Positions 43,789-53,700 of a stretch of 64,000 nucleotides of DNA are shown here, piece after piece. The position numbers and the translations under genes are program-made. Every line of letters starts with the position of its first letter. The stretch's first letter is position 1. Below the pieces are notes generated by a model. That model worked only from the letters and a program-made list of their open reading frames with translations. It did no database searches and was not told the DNA's origin. The stretch comes from Haloferula helveola (GTDB lineage Bacteria > Verrucomicrobiota > Verrucomicrobiia > Verrucomicrobiales > Akkermansiaceae). The DNA is taken from assembly GCF_037076345.1 (NCBI RefSeq), contig NZ_AP024702.1:248001-312000 (forward strand). The letters are read 5' to 3'.

Positions 43789-45402
43789 CTACTTCCGCTG
43801 TTTCGCAATGGCGTCGTTCCATTGGTTGAAGGAGTAGTAGACGAGGTTGATGCCGAGGTTCATCGCGGCGTCGCGCATCTCCGGAGTCACGTCGGTGTAG
43901 CCGGGCGACTTCCACGCGTCGTTCATGTCACCCGGATGGTAAAAGGCGATCCAGCGGCCCTCGTGCTTGATCCCGAGGGCGCGGCGTCCTCCGTGGTGCC
44001 AGAAGGCGGGCGCACCATCCGGGAACCCGTATGGCAACTGATAGAGCATGTCGTCGTCCGCGATGTCGAGCAGCGGCTTGTCCGGGAACACCTGCCGAAT
44101 GAAGTGGGTGAACGACCGGTGGAAGCTCTCGCTGCCGGCGTCGGCGATGAGCATCCCGCCCTTGAGACAGTATTCGCGGAGGATCTTCGCGTCGGCCGAG
44201 CTGACCCGCCCCATATTCCCGTTGCCGGTCAGGTAGACAAACGGCGGGAAGCCGTCATCGGGATACTTCGAGAGCAATGCGATCGAGTGGCTCTCACCCT
44301 TGCGCGCGATCTTCTTGAAGCCGGTCGCTTGGGCGAAATTCCGCAGGAAGTTGATATCGGCGTCGGTCTGGTCCATCCCGTCGTCCCATCCGGCACCGCC
44401 ATGATCGAGCCGGATGAAACGAACCTTGTAGTCCTCCATCCCCTCGGGCCAGCCGCCGTCGGTGCCGCCACCCTTGCCCATCTTGCCGGCCTTGGCATTC
44501 GCAGAGGCCTCATAGGTAAGCTGGGTCTGTTTCTCCATCACCTGGTCCACCTCGGTGTTGTCGAGATCGGGCTGGTCGAAAATGATCGCGGAATTCGGCC
44601 GCAAGGTGAGCGTCTTCTTCTTTTTCTTCTTCGGCTGGACGACCTTCACCATCGCCACCACCGGATTACCGCTGCCTTTCGGCACCTTGTAGGCCTCGAC
44701 GCACCCGCCGATGCTCAGGAGATAGGGAATGATCACGAGGATCATCAGGTGGGTCAGGACACTCGCATAAAGGCTCTTCCGGTGACGGGGATCGCGTCCG
44801 TGCGTCCGCAGATCCTCCAGCGTGCGGTCGCCCGACATCGGCGATCCCGAAGCCTTGAAGAAGACCGCATGAACCGAGCGACTGCGCAGCATCACGTTCA
44901 GCCACACCGCGTATGCCAGCACCAGAAGCGCAGGCCAGCTGACTTTCCACCACAACTGAAGCGTGGTGGCCTTGTCCAAGGGACTCCCATCGAGCTCGAT
45001 ATCGGCATCGAGGATCGAAAACACCCCGCGCCATGTCAGCGAGACATACGCGACGGTGACGACATAAACCGCGATCAGCGTCGCGAGCAGCAGGTAGTAG
45101 CTGGCCCGGATCCTCGTCAGACTGATGGCCCCGGCGGCCACGCAGAGCGCCGCCACACCGAGGAAGCTGACGAAGCAGATCCGCAGAGACGGCCCGATAT
45201 GGTTGTTTTCCAACAGGATCGCGACATCCGCATTCCTCCCCCCAACGTAGACGAGCAACCACGGCATCAGGAAACCCGCGGCGACACCAAGCCCGCCGAG
45301 CAGGATCAGCGCGATGCTGACCACACCCGCCTTGAATGGCGACGGCCCCGTGGGGATCTCGTCGACCCATTCGGTCGGCAGTTCGATGCGGCGGTTTTGC
45401 AT
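43789..45402 (-). CDS. Five-TM DUF4159 protein
   Basis: 537 residues. TM helices at about 27-47, 74-94, 102-122, 152-172 and 213-233 are followed by a short Lys run (KKKKKK near 258-263) and a soluble DUF4159 domain (about 310-530). The domain has KVRFIRLDHGGAGWDDGMDQ, FVYLTGNGNMGRVSSADAKI, LREYCLKGGMLIADAGSESF and ALGIKHEGRWIAFYHPGD, which resembles the flavodoxin/glutamine-amidotransferase-like fold of the family. DUF4159 proteins are usually seen with MoxR/BatA-type or Exb-type envelope genes. Fusion to a five-TM region is notable. Gene gap to the TonB-like gene is 29 bp. Confidence 0.85.
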   Translation of the reverse strand: MQNRRIELPTEWVDEIPTGPSPFKAGVVSIALILLGGLGVAAGFLMPWLLVYVGGRNADVAILLENNHIGPSLRICFVSFLGVAALCVAAGAISLTRIRASYYLLLATLIAVYVVTVAYVSLTWRGVFSILDADIELDGSPLDKATTLQLWWKVSWPALLVLAYAVWLNVMLRSRSVHAVFFKASGSPMSGDRTLEDLRTHGRDPRHRKSLYASVLTHLMILVIIPYLLSIGGCVEAYKVPKGSGNPVVAMVKVVQPKKKKKKTLTLRPNSAIIFDQPDLDNTEVDQVMEKQTQLTYEASANAKAGKMGKGGGTDGGWPEGMEDYKVRFIRLDHGGAGWDDGMDQTDADINFLRNFAQATGFKKIARKGESHSIALLSKYPDDGFPPFVYLTGNGNMGRVSSADAKILREYCLKGGMLIADAGSESFHRSFTHFIRQVFPDKPLLDIADDDMLYQLPYGFPDGAPAFWHHGGRRALGIKHEGRWIAFYHPGDMNDAWKSPGYTDVTPEMRDAAMNLGINLVYYSFNQWNDAIAKQRK

Positions 45403-45431
45403 GATGGTCCTTCGAGGTCAGTCGCGGCGCT

Positions 45432-45929
45432 TCACTTGAAGAGGTCCTCTTCCTCGTCTTCGACCGATGGCAACTCGGGCCCCGGCTCGACCTTCTCGAT
45501 CTCTTCCTCGATGGCTGACTTCGGCTCGTCCGGCTCTTCGGTTGGAGGCGTGTCGACAGGCGCAGCGCCGCCACCTTCGGCATCCGTGGAACCCGGGGCG
45601 CTGACCGGCTTAGGAGCTCCATCGGCAAAACGGCTGCTGAGATCCTGCGCCTTGACTCCGTGCTCGCCGGCAATGTCGCGCAAGGCCGCCTGGGCCTCAC
45701 GCACCGCCTTGTCCATCCGCTCCGCCTCGGTGAGTTCGGCGGTTGCGCCGCCGGAGACCGACTTCAGGAGAAACGGAATGCTGGTCCCTGCCAGCAGGAT
45801 CACGTGGACGATCACCGTGAACACGATGATCGACTTCATGCTCCGTCCCTCGAAGCCCTTCAGCAACTCGTCGGGGGTGACTTCTTTCTTATCACTTGGG
45901 GTCATGGCTCTGATGCTTGTTGGATTCAC
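45432..45929 (-). CDS. Short acidic TonB-like membrane protein
   Basis: 165 residues from a GTG overlapping the preceding ExbD stop (GTGA); an ATG at 45905 would give 157. One TM helix (about 31-55, MKSIIVFTVIVHVILLAG), then a short helical part (AERMDKAVREAQAALRDIAG) and a Pro/Glu/Asp-rich tail (TPPTEEPDEPKSAIEEEIEK) ending in EEEDLFK. It has the TonB layout of N-terminal anchor plus proline-rich stretch but lacks a TonB C-terminal domain and the tail is acidic, not Lys/Pro-rich. Located directly after two ExbD genes, so a transducer of the ExbB/D motor is likely; partner unknown. Confidence 0.65.
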   Translation of the reverse strand: MNPTSIRAMTPSDKKEVTPDELLKGFEGRSMKSIIVFTVIVHVILLAGTSIPFLLKSVSGGATAELTEAERMDKAVREAQAALRDIAGEHGVKAQDLSSRFADGAPKPVSAPGSTDAEGGGAAPVDTPPTEEPDEPKSAIEEEIEKVEPGPELPSVEDEEEDLFK

Positions 45930-46345
45930 TCGTCTTTCTCTCCCACCGCCTCGATGATCCCGCCTCCGGCGGCGATCGCTTTGAGGACGGGTTCGAACAC
46001 CTCCTTGGGCAGGGTGCTGTCACACTTGAACTGAACATGCCGCTGGTCATCGGATACCGTGCCGGTGAGGAGCGAACGCACGCCCCACTCGACATCCTTG
46101 GCCCCGTCGACCTGCGACCCGTCGAAATAGATGGTTCCGGCCTCGTCGACGGCCACACGCGCGACCACCGGGACCTTCACCTTGTTGACATGCTCGGAGA
46201 ACGGCAGCGTGAGCTGGAGATCGTTCTTCTCCTTCGAGATCTCGCTGCAAACGAGGAAGAAGATGATCAGAAGGAAGGCGATGTCCCCCATGCTCGCGAT
46301 CGGCACGGGAATCGGCTTCCTCTTCTTGCGCTGCAACTTCTTCAT
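45926..46345 (-). CDS. exbD: ExbD/TolR family protein (second of pair)
   Basis: 139 residues, single TM helix near the N-terminus (about 21-37) with the family's conserved aspartate at 21 (MGDIAFLLIIFFLVCSEI), preceded by a basic stretch (MKKLQRKKRKP). The periplasmic domain ends about residue 139. It is the proton-conducting partner of ExbB in a pmf-driven motor. Two different ExbD genes in a row, as here, are common in PVC and some proteobacterial systems. It starts 3 bp after the first ExbD and its stop overlaps the TonB-like start. Confidence 0.9.
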   Translation of the reverse strand: MKKLQRKKRKPIPVPIASMGDIAFLLIIFFLVCSEISKEKNDLQLTLPFSEHVNKVKVPVVARVAVDEAGTIYFDGSQVDGAKDVEWGVRSLLTGTVSDDQRHVQFKCDSTLPKEVFEPVLKAIAAGGGIIEAVGEKDE

Positions 46346-46348
46346 TCC

Positions 46349-46762
46349 TCAGTCCTCCTCCACAATCGCGACCACACCGTCATTCGCACTGATGGTCGCG
46401 AGGGCCTTGAAATAGTTTTCGTAGGGCGTGCCCTTGGCCGACTCGAGCATGATGACCCGTTGCTCCGGATCCTTGCTGCCGAGTTCGAGTGCGGCGAGCC
46501 GGTCGCCCAGTTGCTCGATGTTGACCTGCTTGTCGTTGAAGAATATCTCGATGCCGCGCAGGTTCACGATCGGCGTCTTGTCCGACTGGGTCTCGGGCGC
46601 CTTCTCACCCGACGGCAGGTCGGCGGTGATGGTCTTCACCTTCACCAGCGTCGCCGCGACGAGGAAAAACACGATCAGAAGGAACGCGATGTCCGAAAAG
46701 GAACCCGTGGGGACCTCCGCGGTGCGGTGCTTCTTTTCGCGGCTGTAGCGCTTTCTCGACAT
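46349..46762 (-). CDS. exbD: ExbD/TolR family protein (first of pair)
   Basis: 137 residues. Start at 46762 shares its A with the ExbB stop (TGATG). Basic N-terminus (MSRKRYSREKKHR), conserved Asp24 in the TM helix (GSFSDIAFLLIVFFLVAATL), then a periplasmic domain with GIEIFFNDKQVNIEQLGDRL. It is distinct from the following ExbD in sequence, which suggests a heteromeric D/D' motor stator rather than a simple duplication. Tight coupling to ExbB supports stoichiometric assembly. Confidence 0.92.
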   Translation of the reverse strand: MSRKRYSREKKHRTAEVPTGSFSDIAFLLIVFFLVAATLVKVKTITADLPSGEKAPETQSDKTPIVNLRGIEIFFNDKQVNIEQLGDRLAALELGSKDPEQRVIMLESAKGTPYENYFKALATISANDGVVAIVEED

Positions 46763-47406
46763 CAATGGTGAGTCAGGATGAATTCGACCGCTTCGCTCGT
46801 GCTTTCCTCGATCTCGAGTTCGATCTCGTCGCTCCAGCGGTTGAAGACACTCTGGGGGATCACGGCCAGCAGCGCGACGATCAGGCCGACGGCGGTGGTG
46901 ACCATGGCTTCGGCGATACCGTCGGCCACCGCTCCCCCGCTGCCGCCGATACTCCCGGCCTCGGCGAGCCCGGCGAACGAGGCGATCATGCCGGTGACCG
47001 TTCCGGTCATGCCGAGCAAGGGCGCCGCCACGGCAATCGTCGTCAGGACGTCGAGACGGCGATTGACCACGCTCATCGCCTGGGCGCTGTAGTCCTCCAT
47101 CACCTGACCGACGACCAGACGCATCGTTTCGGAACTCTCGTTCTTGCCGCGCAGGTGCTGGTAGGACCGGAGACCGGCGAGCAGCACGGACGCGATCGGT
47201 CCCTTGACCGTCTCGCACTCGGAAATCGCCGCATCGATGTCACCCGCCCGGAGGTGCGACAGCACCCTCGACCGGAGCGACCGGGTATCGATCCTGCGGT
47301 TCTGGCGGAAGGCCATCCAGCGATCGAAAACAACCGCGAGACTGATCATGCTGCAAAGGATCAGGGGCACCATCAGCGGGCCGCCTTTCAGTAGATGCTC
47401 TAACAT
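46762..47406 (-). CDS. exbB: MotA/TolQ/ExbB proton channel protein
   Basis: 214 residues, three TM helices (about 10-27, 115-137, 160-182). The TolQ/ExbB signature is in the second and third helices (TTIAVAAPLLGMTGTVTGMI, AEAMVTTAVGLIVALLAVIP). It lacks the long N-terminal periplasmic extension found in some PVC ExbB proteins. Forms the pentameric channel around ExbD helices in the inner membrane and converts proton flow to movement of a transducer. First of the motor genes, 31 bp after the 115-residue protein gene. Confidence 0.93.
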   Translation of the reverse strand: MLEHLLKGGPLMVPLILCSMISLAVVFDRWMAFRQNRRIDTRSLRSRVLSHLRAGDIDAAISECETVKGPIASVLLAGLRSYQHLRGKNESSETMRLVVGQVMEDYSAQAMSVVNRRLDVLTTIAVAAPLLGMTGTVTGMIASFAGLAEAGSIGGSGGAVADGIAEAMVTTAVGLIVALLAVIPQSVFNRWSDEIELEIEESTSEAVEFILTHH

Positions 47407-47437
47407 GGTTCTTGTTGGGGATGAGGGTTCTGGAGTT

Positions 47438-47785
47438 TCAGAGAGTCAGGGAGAGGGCTTTCGGATTGATGACTTCCAGGAGTCGGATCGCATTGCCCGG
47501 CGACATCGGGAAGCGGCTGACCCAGAGATCCTCCCCGGGCTCGATCACCAACTCGCCGGAGGCGTGGTTGTAGTGGGTGGAGGGACAATCGGCGATGGAC
47601 ACGCGCTCGATGAACCGGCGCCGGGCGACAGAGAGCATGACGAGCTGGTCACCGACCACGCAGAGCCACACCGGAGTCCGGCGCCACCACAGACCGGTGT
47701 CGATCTTCGCCTTGCTGAGCACGACGAGCCGCGGTTCGGCGGGGCCGACCTCGTCCTGCAGCAGCTGTCGTTCCTTCTCGTTCAC
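47438..47785 (-). CDS. Small protein between giant TPR gene and ExbB
   Basis: 115 residues, no signal peptide or TM helix, so probably cytoplasmic. The middle is beta-rich (DTGLWWRRTPVWLCVVGDQL, VMLSVARRRFIERVSIADC) and the C-terminus is a likely helix (SPGNAIRLLEVINPKALS), which recalls a PH-like fold; this is a guess from the pattern. It starts 3 bp after the giant gene's stop and precedes exbB. Function unknown; its position suggests a regulator or adaptor of the motor complex. Confidence 0.65.
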   Translation of the reverse strand: MNEKERQLLQDEVGPAEPRLVVLSKAKIDTGLWWRRTPVWLCVVGDQLVMLSVARRRFIERVSIADCPSTHYNHASGELVIEPGEDLWVSRFPMSPGNAIRLLEVINPKALSLTL

Positions 47786-47788
47786 GGC

Positions 47789-50700
47789 TCAGCGGTTCTC
47801 CTTCAGGGCTTCGATCATGCGTTCGCGTTCCTTGGCCTCCAGCTCGATAATTCGCGCGAAGACAGGATCGGCCAGCCTTCCGCGAGCATACTTGGCCCAC
47901 TTGCTGTCGGGGAAGTCGAAGGTGATGCGGCGGTAGGTTTGGTAGGCCTCGTTCAACGAGTTGCCCCGCGCCTTGTAGTTGCCCTCGGCCATGATTCCGA
48001 TCCAGCGCTCGTGGCTGAGACCGCTCCAGTAGAGGGCCTGCGCACGAATCTCGCGGTCATCGTATTCCTCGTTGGCGACCACGATGGCAAAGCCCCGGAT
48101 GGCTTCCTCATACTGGTGGGCCCGCATGTAGTTCTGCGCCGCCCGCAGTCCCGCAAGCCCGGCAAGCGGATCGTCCGGGAAGCGCTCCTGAAGCTTGGAG
48201 AAGACCATCGCGGCATTGAGGAACTCGGGGTAGCTCAGTTCGTCATACTCGAGAACCTTGGCCTTCGACTCGTCGTCTACCTTCTCGCGATACAGATCCG
48301 CCTTCTTCTTGGAGGCCATGCCCTTGGCCTGGAAGTAGCCACCGAGACGCGACATCACGGTCGGGATCAGCTCATCGTCCGGATACTTGTAGGCGAGCTT
48401 CACATACTCCTCCACCGAGTTCTCGATCTCGCCCATCTTCTCGTAGACAAGCGCTGTCTTGAATTGCGCCTTCGACGCGAACTCGGTCTCCGGATAATCG
48501 CTCGGGATCTTCGAGAACCGGGCCAGCGCATCCTGATACATCGGCAGCTTCGCCTCCTCGTTCTTGGCGAGGTCCGCATACTCCTGCGCGAGGTTGCCGA
48601 GCAGATACTCCGCGTGCGCCTTCAGCTCCGGATCATTGTGACTGGCGAGCGCCTCGGCCAGCAACTTGCGGGCATGACCGATCTCGCGACGCGCCAGACT
48701 TTCCTGCTCCATCTCGCGGTGCTTCTTCGCCAGCTCGAAATAGCACTCCGCCAGGGTGAAGCCGGTCCTCACCGCCATCTCGTCGCCTGTGTAGCGTTTG
48801 GTAAACGGCTCGATCACACCATCCGCACCCTTGTTCACCGTGACCTCGAAGCTCTGCTCATCATAGCTCACCGTGATGTCGTCACCGTAGCGAACCGGGA
48901 AGCCGTTGAGTTCGACCGGCGGGAGTTCCGCGGGCGGATCCTGGTCGGCATAGCTGATGGTGAAGACACCCTTGAAGACACCCGAGTGCGCCTCGGTCTC
49001 GCGAACCTGGTAACTCGTCGTCGCACCGCTGGTCGCCTTGAGTGTGACCTCGGCGATCTCCCGGTCAGGACCCCGGTCCAGTCCCGGCGCCAACAGGCGA
49101 AGATACACCTTCTCTCCCACATACGCGCTGGTCAGCGCTTCGGAGAAACCATTCTCCATCACATCGAGGAACGCATGGCTCCCGACGGTGAAACTCGTCG
49201 TCTTCCAATGGACGTTCTCCTCCTCGTCCTGCCATGGGAACCCGATGTGGACAATATCCCCGGCCTTCACCGCCAATCCGTCGGGAATCGCCGAATCGGG
49301 CAACTCGGCCGCGGACTTCGTCGCGAAACTGCGGGTCGGCGGGTCGCCCAGGATCAACGGCACGCTGAACGAGAAGCGACCCTCCTCGAGCGGCGGTTCA
49401 TTGGTCGGCGGCACCGGAGGATGATCGAGGATGTATCCTTGGGGAGCTTCGATCGACTCGGAACCCAAGACACCGGTCAGCTTCAGCGTGCCGGGCACTT
49501 TCACGTCGAAATCCGAACCCGTGACTCCCGCTTCCTTGCGGGCGGCCTCCGTCTGCACATAGGCGCGGATCTCACTGCTCGGTGCGAGCGCCAGATGGGG
49601 AACGACCACATCGAACCGAACAGGCGATCCCAGCACCGCTTCCTGAGGGTCGCCGGCAAGGCCGTCCTCAGGGACGTGGGTGTAGATCAGACCACGCCGC
49701 GGATGCACGACTTCCGGGCCGACGCTCCGCTTGTCCTTGGAAGCCTCCTTCTTCGGCTCGTCCTTTCTCTCCGGCGCGGGCGGCAGCGGCTCGCTGGTGA
49801 CGGCATATGCACTCAAAGCCGGAACCGCATACCGTGCATGACCGATCGTCACCTCGCGATCGGCCGGGATGCCCGGGTCGAGGTTCTCCATGTCCCGGTA
49901 AACCGCCGTCAGCGTTCCGCCGGGAACCATCTTGATCTCGGAGCTCCGGGACGGCTCGCCTTCGACCGGGAAAATCCGCCCGACGAACTGGCCGCTGTGC
50001 TCTTCCGTCTCGACCGCCACCAGCTTTGCCGTCTCGCCCTCGCTGGTGGTCACGGCGACCTCGATCGTGTCTCGCTTTTCGCTGCCATCGAGATCGGCAT
50101 CCTCAACCACGATTCCGACGGCATCGTCGAAACGGAAACGCCGGATCGGCTCGAGGACCAGCTCGCGCTCCCCTTCCCGGTTGACCTCGTAGTTGAGGAA
50201 CGACGCGGTGATGGTGCCGTTGTTGAAGGCAACCGTCAGCCGCCCCTCGTGACGCGTTCGTTTCGGAGTGGCCGATACCGGGTCTTCATAGCGTGCGACG
50301 ATCTGGTCGCCCGGAAGCACCTCAAGCTGCTCGTTCTCCCGCAGCGCCTTGTAGTCCTGCTTCACCGGCAAGAGCATCTCGCCGTCACGGTTCGAAAGCG
50401 TCACCTTGCGGATGACCGGGGCCACCCCTTTGAAGCCGACGATCACCATGCGCACGAGACGCGCCTGCGCCTGATCGCCGAAGTCGACTTCCAGACCGCC
50501 ATCCGTCCCGGAGCTGATCTTCGCCGGCTGCGCGATCTGGCTCCGCACACCCTCCGGGAAACTCGCAGGGTCGAACATCGAGTCCGGACAGCGCACGAGT
50601 TCGTCCTTACCGGGCTCGTCGCAGAAAAGGACCGGCTTGCGTTCGAGAAGCGTGTTACGCCCCTCATGCCGCCAGACCTCAATCTCGTGCAGTCCCGGTC

Positions 50701-53700
50701 CAAGCTCGCGCTCGATCAACATCGGATTCTCCGACTCCTCACCCGCTGGCTCACCATCGATCAGGAAGATCGTGTTGATCTTTCCGTCCTTGTCGGTCGG
50801 CGGGTAACCATCGAGGCGGAAGCGACGGATCGCCGCTTCGGGCTGATAGAACAACGCGCGGAACTTGAGCAATCCCGAGTAACCCGGGTGACCGGTGCTC
50901 ACCATCGGCATTTCCTCGACCGAGAGGCCGGGAACCGTCGCGGAAAGGAACGCCACCGACTCACGGGCGGAACCGATTTCCATCGCTTCGAGCCAATCCT
51001 CGGGAAGCTCGCGGTCCTCCGGCACCGATAGCGCGATCCCGCCGCGGAAGGTCGGGAATGAGGTGACCAAGGGCCGGCCGTCCCATGGCGCAGGGTCATC
51101 CGGATAGCGCGCCCGCGTTTCCCAGTCCTTGCCGTTCATGGACGTCTGCAGAACGAAGTGGGTCAGGCTTTCGCCACCGTCGCCGGTATCGACCGTCATC
51201 TTGCCGAGTCCGACTTTGTCATTCAGATCGACGCCGAAGATCCGGACCGTCGATTTGTCGCCGACCTCACCCTGCCAACCCGGGTAGTCGAGCGAGCTGA
51301 TCGCCATGTTCGGATCGCGACCGGGTGCACTCTCCGACGCGAAGGCAAGGGCCTGTGCTCCGGTCGTCGGCACCACCGCCTCGAACTCGCCGCTGAAGGG
51401 TGCGGTTTCCTTGAGCACCAGTCGGCGAATCACATCACCGCTGGAGGCCTCGAGAGTGACAGGAATCTCGTCGATGCCGGGCGTCACACTGCGGTCGGCA
51501 TCGGTGATGCGCAGGTAGACCGGATTGCCCGGGCGCACGGCACGCGTTCCAAGCGCTGCCTGCGCGGAGGAAAGTCCGAGCTCCTCGATATCGAGCCGAC
51601 GCTCCCCCTCACGCGGAGGAAACGCACCGGCGGAGAATGCCAGATGGGCGTCCGAAGCCACGCTGATCACCACCTCGGGATCCGGCGGCAGGTCATCCAT
51701 CTTCGCACGGAAGCGTTCGGAGTAGCCGAAACGAATCTCGTCCTCGCCGAGAATCTGCAAAGTCTTGTCGCCCGGCGTCGGTGGGCCCAACGAAGTCGGG
51801 ACCTCGGCGCGGAACTTCTCCTTGCTGTCGCCGAGTTGGTGAAGGAGCACCCGCTCCTTGTCGCCCGACTTGGCCCAGATCTCGACCTCGATGTCGGCGC
51901 CGACACCCGAAACGCTCAGGGTCGGATCGCGCAGGTTGATCTTCACCGCCTCGCCCGGCACCAGCACGGTGTCATCCTGCGAAGGGCCGAGCTCGATCTC
52001 GCTGGCCTCCACCAGCTTGCGCATCTCGTACTGGATCTTGCCCCGCAGGATCAGAGCGTCCGGGTGCTTCGGCTCCTCACGCAGAACCGCCTCCACTTCG
52101 CCGAGCGCGTCGGCGTAGTTCTCCTGATCCATCATCACCTCGGCCCGCGCGTAGCGGACCCGCATCCGGAATCCCGGATTCTTGAGGCGCATCAGCTTGT
52201 CGAGTTCCTCGAGAGCCGCACTGAAGTTCTTCGAGACCCGGTCGACATTCACCGACCCGAGCGCCGCCGTGAGCTGCATCTCGGATCCCTCGTACTCGGC
52301 GGCCTCGGCGACCTTGCGATACCACGCGCGCGACGTCGGCAGCGCACCCTTGCGGAACGCGAGATCCGCATAGGCGATCTTGAGCTGAGCCTCCTGCTCG
52401 AGGCTGAACGTACCGGCCGCTTCGCGCGACCAGATCGTCAGTTCCTTGACCAACTCCTCCGCCTCGTCCGTCCGTCCGGCGGCCGTATTGCGTTCGAGCA
52501 GCCAGAAGCCGTACTCGACGGACAGTTCGCGAAGCACCGGTTGCAACTGGTCGGCATGCTCGGTGTAGAGGCTCCAAGCCGACTCGACATTGCCCTGAAC
52601 GAACTCGGCGTTCGACTTGAAGATCGGATAGCTCGCCGCAGTCTCCTCGACCGGAATTTCGACAGCGCCAATATCCACCGCCGCCTTTCCGGCGACACCA
52701 CGGAGGCGTCCCGCCACTTCCGACGGAGGTCCATCACTGCTGGTCGAGAGAGCGCGTCCGGTGCGGCCGTTCATTCCGCCCCGGGCCACGGTCATCGCGA
52801 TCGACGAAGCACCGTTCTCCTGAGCTGCCTCAGCGAAATCCGCGAGGAACTGCGCTCCACGATAGTGCCGGTTATCGTCGGGCGCCCCGGCAGCATGCCA
52901 GAGACCGGCCGAATAGGCTTCGATCGCCCCCCAGTCGCCTGCCTCACTGAGATCCTTGCTCAACCGCTCGATCAGCTGTTCGTATCCTTGGCGATAAGGA
53001 TACTCGCCGAGCGGCGCTTGCTCCGCGAAAAGCGAAAGCACCATCTCCCGGGTCGGGGCTGACCATTCGGGCAAAGCGGCGACCGGCTGCAGACCGAGCA
53101 CCGCGACCGGAACTGGCGCCTGCGCGGCACGCTCCATGACCGCCTTGAAGGCCGCCTCGACCGCGGCGGCATCCGCGCCTTCCTCCAGAGCAAGCAACTC
53201 GGCGCTCACCTTCCGCGGGTTCTTCGCGGCGAGCTCCCCCGTCATCGCAATGTAGCCGAAGTGGTTTGAATCGGCGGCCGCGGCCCGGTAGACGGGATCC
53301 AGTTTCGTGTAGGCGGGGGACGCGATGATTTCACGGATCAGTTCGATCGCCTCGTCGGTCCTGACATCGACGCTGTGCAGCCACATGCCGAAGATCGTTT
53401 CGGAAAACTCGCCGGCCTTCATCTGTGCCCTCACCATCCCTTCCAGATGCTTGAGGAGTTCGGGCGCCGCCTTCCGGGTCGGCTCCTGATGGTATCGGAA
53501 ATGATTGTCGTAGATCCCCGCCTGCCACGGCAGTCTTCCGTTCTTCGCGAACTTCGCATGGGCCAGCGCTTCGTGCAGCAGGACCTCCCGTTCTCCTTCC
53601 AGATTCGAAGTCAGAGCCTTGATCATTGTGACCAGGTCATCGGCCGGGGCATTGGCGAAAAGCTCAGTCCACAATGGGCGTGATCCGGCGACCTTCGGTG

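Noticed and set aside
47204..51031. 1275-codon open frame on the plus strand, opposite the giant A gene
   Set aside because: Composition is Arg/His/Leu/Gly-rich with no recognisable domain, as expected for the shadow of a GC-rich coding strand; it crosses several real genes on the minus strand.
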